Positions 63,595 to 64,000 of a stretch of DNA of 64,000 bases are shown piece after piece (position 1 is the stretch's first letter; each line of letters opens with the position of its first letter). Where the stretch lies: the NCBI RefSeq assembly GCF_028688795.1, contig NZ_JAQTXM010000005.1, positions 1 through 64,000 on the forward strand, in the 5' to 3' direction. The notes below the pieces were generated by a model. The model was not told the DNA's origin. It saw nothing but the letters and a program-made list of their open reading frames with translations, and did not search any database. This DNA comes from Rhodoferax sp. (GTDB taxonomy: Bacteria > Pseudomonadota > Gammaproteobacteria > Burkholderiales > Burkholderiaceae_C). The translations under genes and the position numbers were made by a program.

Positions 63595-64000
63595 ATGATC
63601 TACGGCATTGGCACAGACATTTGCGACGTGCGTCGCATCAAAGCCAGCCTGGCGCGCCATGGCGAGCGCTTTGCCAAAAAAATCCTCAGCGATGCGGAAT
63701 TCGCCACCTGGGTTGCCCGCAGCGAGCGCTGGCCGGAGCGTGGTGTGCGTTACCTGGCGACCCGCTTTAGCGCCAAAGAGGCCTTCAGCAAAGCCATTGG
63801 GTTGGGCATGACCATGCCCATGACTTGGCGGCTGTGCGAAATTGGCAAACTGCCCAGCGGCCAGCCCACGATTGAGCTGCATGGCGAGCTGAAAACCTGG
63901 TTCGAAGCCAAAGGCTTGAGCGCCCATGTGAGCGTGACCGACGAGACCGACTACGCCGCCAGCTTCTGTGTGGTAGAAATTTTAGACAAAAATGGCCTCT
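63595..64000 (+). CDS. acpS: Holo-acyl-carrier-protein synthase, partial (3' end outside window)
   Basis: The first 135 codons are present and remain open to the window end. [20 protein letters not shown] carries the conserved GIGTDI, and [18 protein letters not shown] the magnesium-binding glutamate and lysine. AcpS transfers 4'-phosphopantetheine from CoA to AcpP, whose gene is in the same window. It follows pdxJ by 46 nt. The expected length is about 125-135 residues, so only a few codons are missing. Confidence 0.95.
   Translation, partial: MIYGIGTDICDVRRIKASLARHGERFAKKILSDAEFATWVARSERWPERGVRYLATRFSAKEAFSKAIGLGMTMPMTWRLCEIGKLPSGQPTIELHGELKTWFEAKGLSAHVSVTDETDYAASFCVVEILDKNGL

Overview
The window reads as chromosome from a betaproteobacterium of the order Burkholderiales, most likely family Comamonadaceae (a Rhodoferax- or Polaromonas-like organism). 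The grounds are the argH-algZ-algR-(ppc)-hemC-hemD-hemX-hemY block, the Maf/yceD-rpmF-plsX-fabHDG-acpP-fabF-rpoE-rseAB-mucD-lepA-lepB-rnc-era-recO-pdxJ-acpS super-operon, and a short interspersed repeat of a kind I recall from Comamonadaceae genomes. I see no rRNA, tRNA, CRISPR array, transposase or prophage gene. Both ends cut genes (etfB on the left, acpS on the right).

Positions 1-13,881 hold a catabolic island closely resembling the Rhodopseudomonas palustris cyclohexanecarboxylate (alicyclic acid) route. A leftward operon encodes an AliA-type CoA ligase, an SDR dehydrogenase, a complete branched-chain-type ABC transporter (livH, M, G, F and the binding protein), glutaryl-CoA dehydrogenase and the start of etfB. 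Divergent from it are aliB, a MarR regulator (badR-like), badH, badI, a further acyl-CoA dehydrogenase and a DUF2889 protein. Together they can import a ring acid, activate it, dehydrogenate it, oxidise the ring hydroxyl, cleave the ring to pimeloyl-CoA and send the product through glutaryl-CoA, with electrons leaving through ETF. No clear badK is next to badHI; two crotonases lie further right.

Positions 14,056-22,476 hold a second catabolic set: a FadH-type 2,4-dienoyl-CoA reductase with an overlapping crotonase, then acyl-CoA dehydrogenase, enoyl-CoA hydratase, CoA ligase and SDR genes in one operon, divergent from an AraC-family regulator.

Positions 22,516-36,478 hold an HDOD protein, an orphan RskA-like membrane protein, a di-haem cytochrome c, argH, the AlgZ/AlgR-type two-component pair, ppc, the haem genes hemCD-hemX-hemY and a degenerate GGDEF protein. 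Positions 36,552-44,673 hold rne with a long leader, rluC, a HAD phosphatase, a Rieske protein, an S49 peptidase, a tetrapyrrole-methylase-like protein and a Maf protein. Positions 44,699-64,000 are the lipid-synthesis, envelope-stress and RNA-processing super-operon. It is interrupted between era and recO by an acyltransferase of the exosortase/PEP-CTERM-associated, LuxI-like type.

The most unusual signal is a roughly 50-65 bp two-block repeat found about ten times, on both strands. Some copies are intergenic, but at least six lie inside coding sequences (algR, hemD, yceD, the S49 peptidase, rseA, era, possibly lepA). There they stay in frame and sit in linkers, loops or N-terminal extensions, much like the coding palindromic elements of Rickettsia. 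Other points worth attention are a Shine-Dalgarno/anti-Shine-Dalgarno leader with its own terminator before lepA, three hairpins between acpP and fabF, mutually exclusive stems before the acyltransferase, and a perfect operator-like palindrome between badR and badH. All homology statements rest on motif recognition from memory, not on searches.
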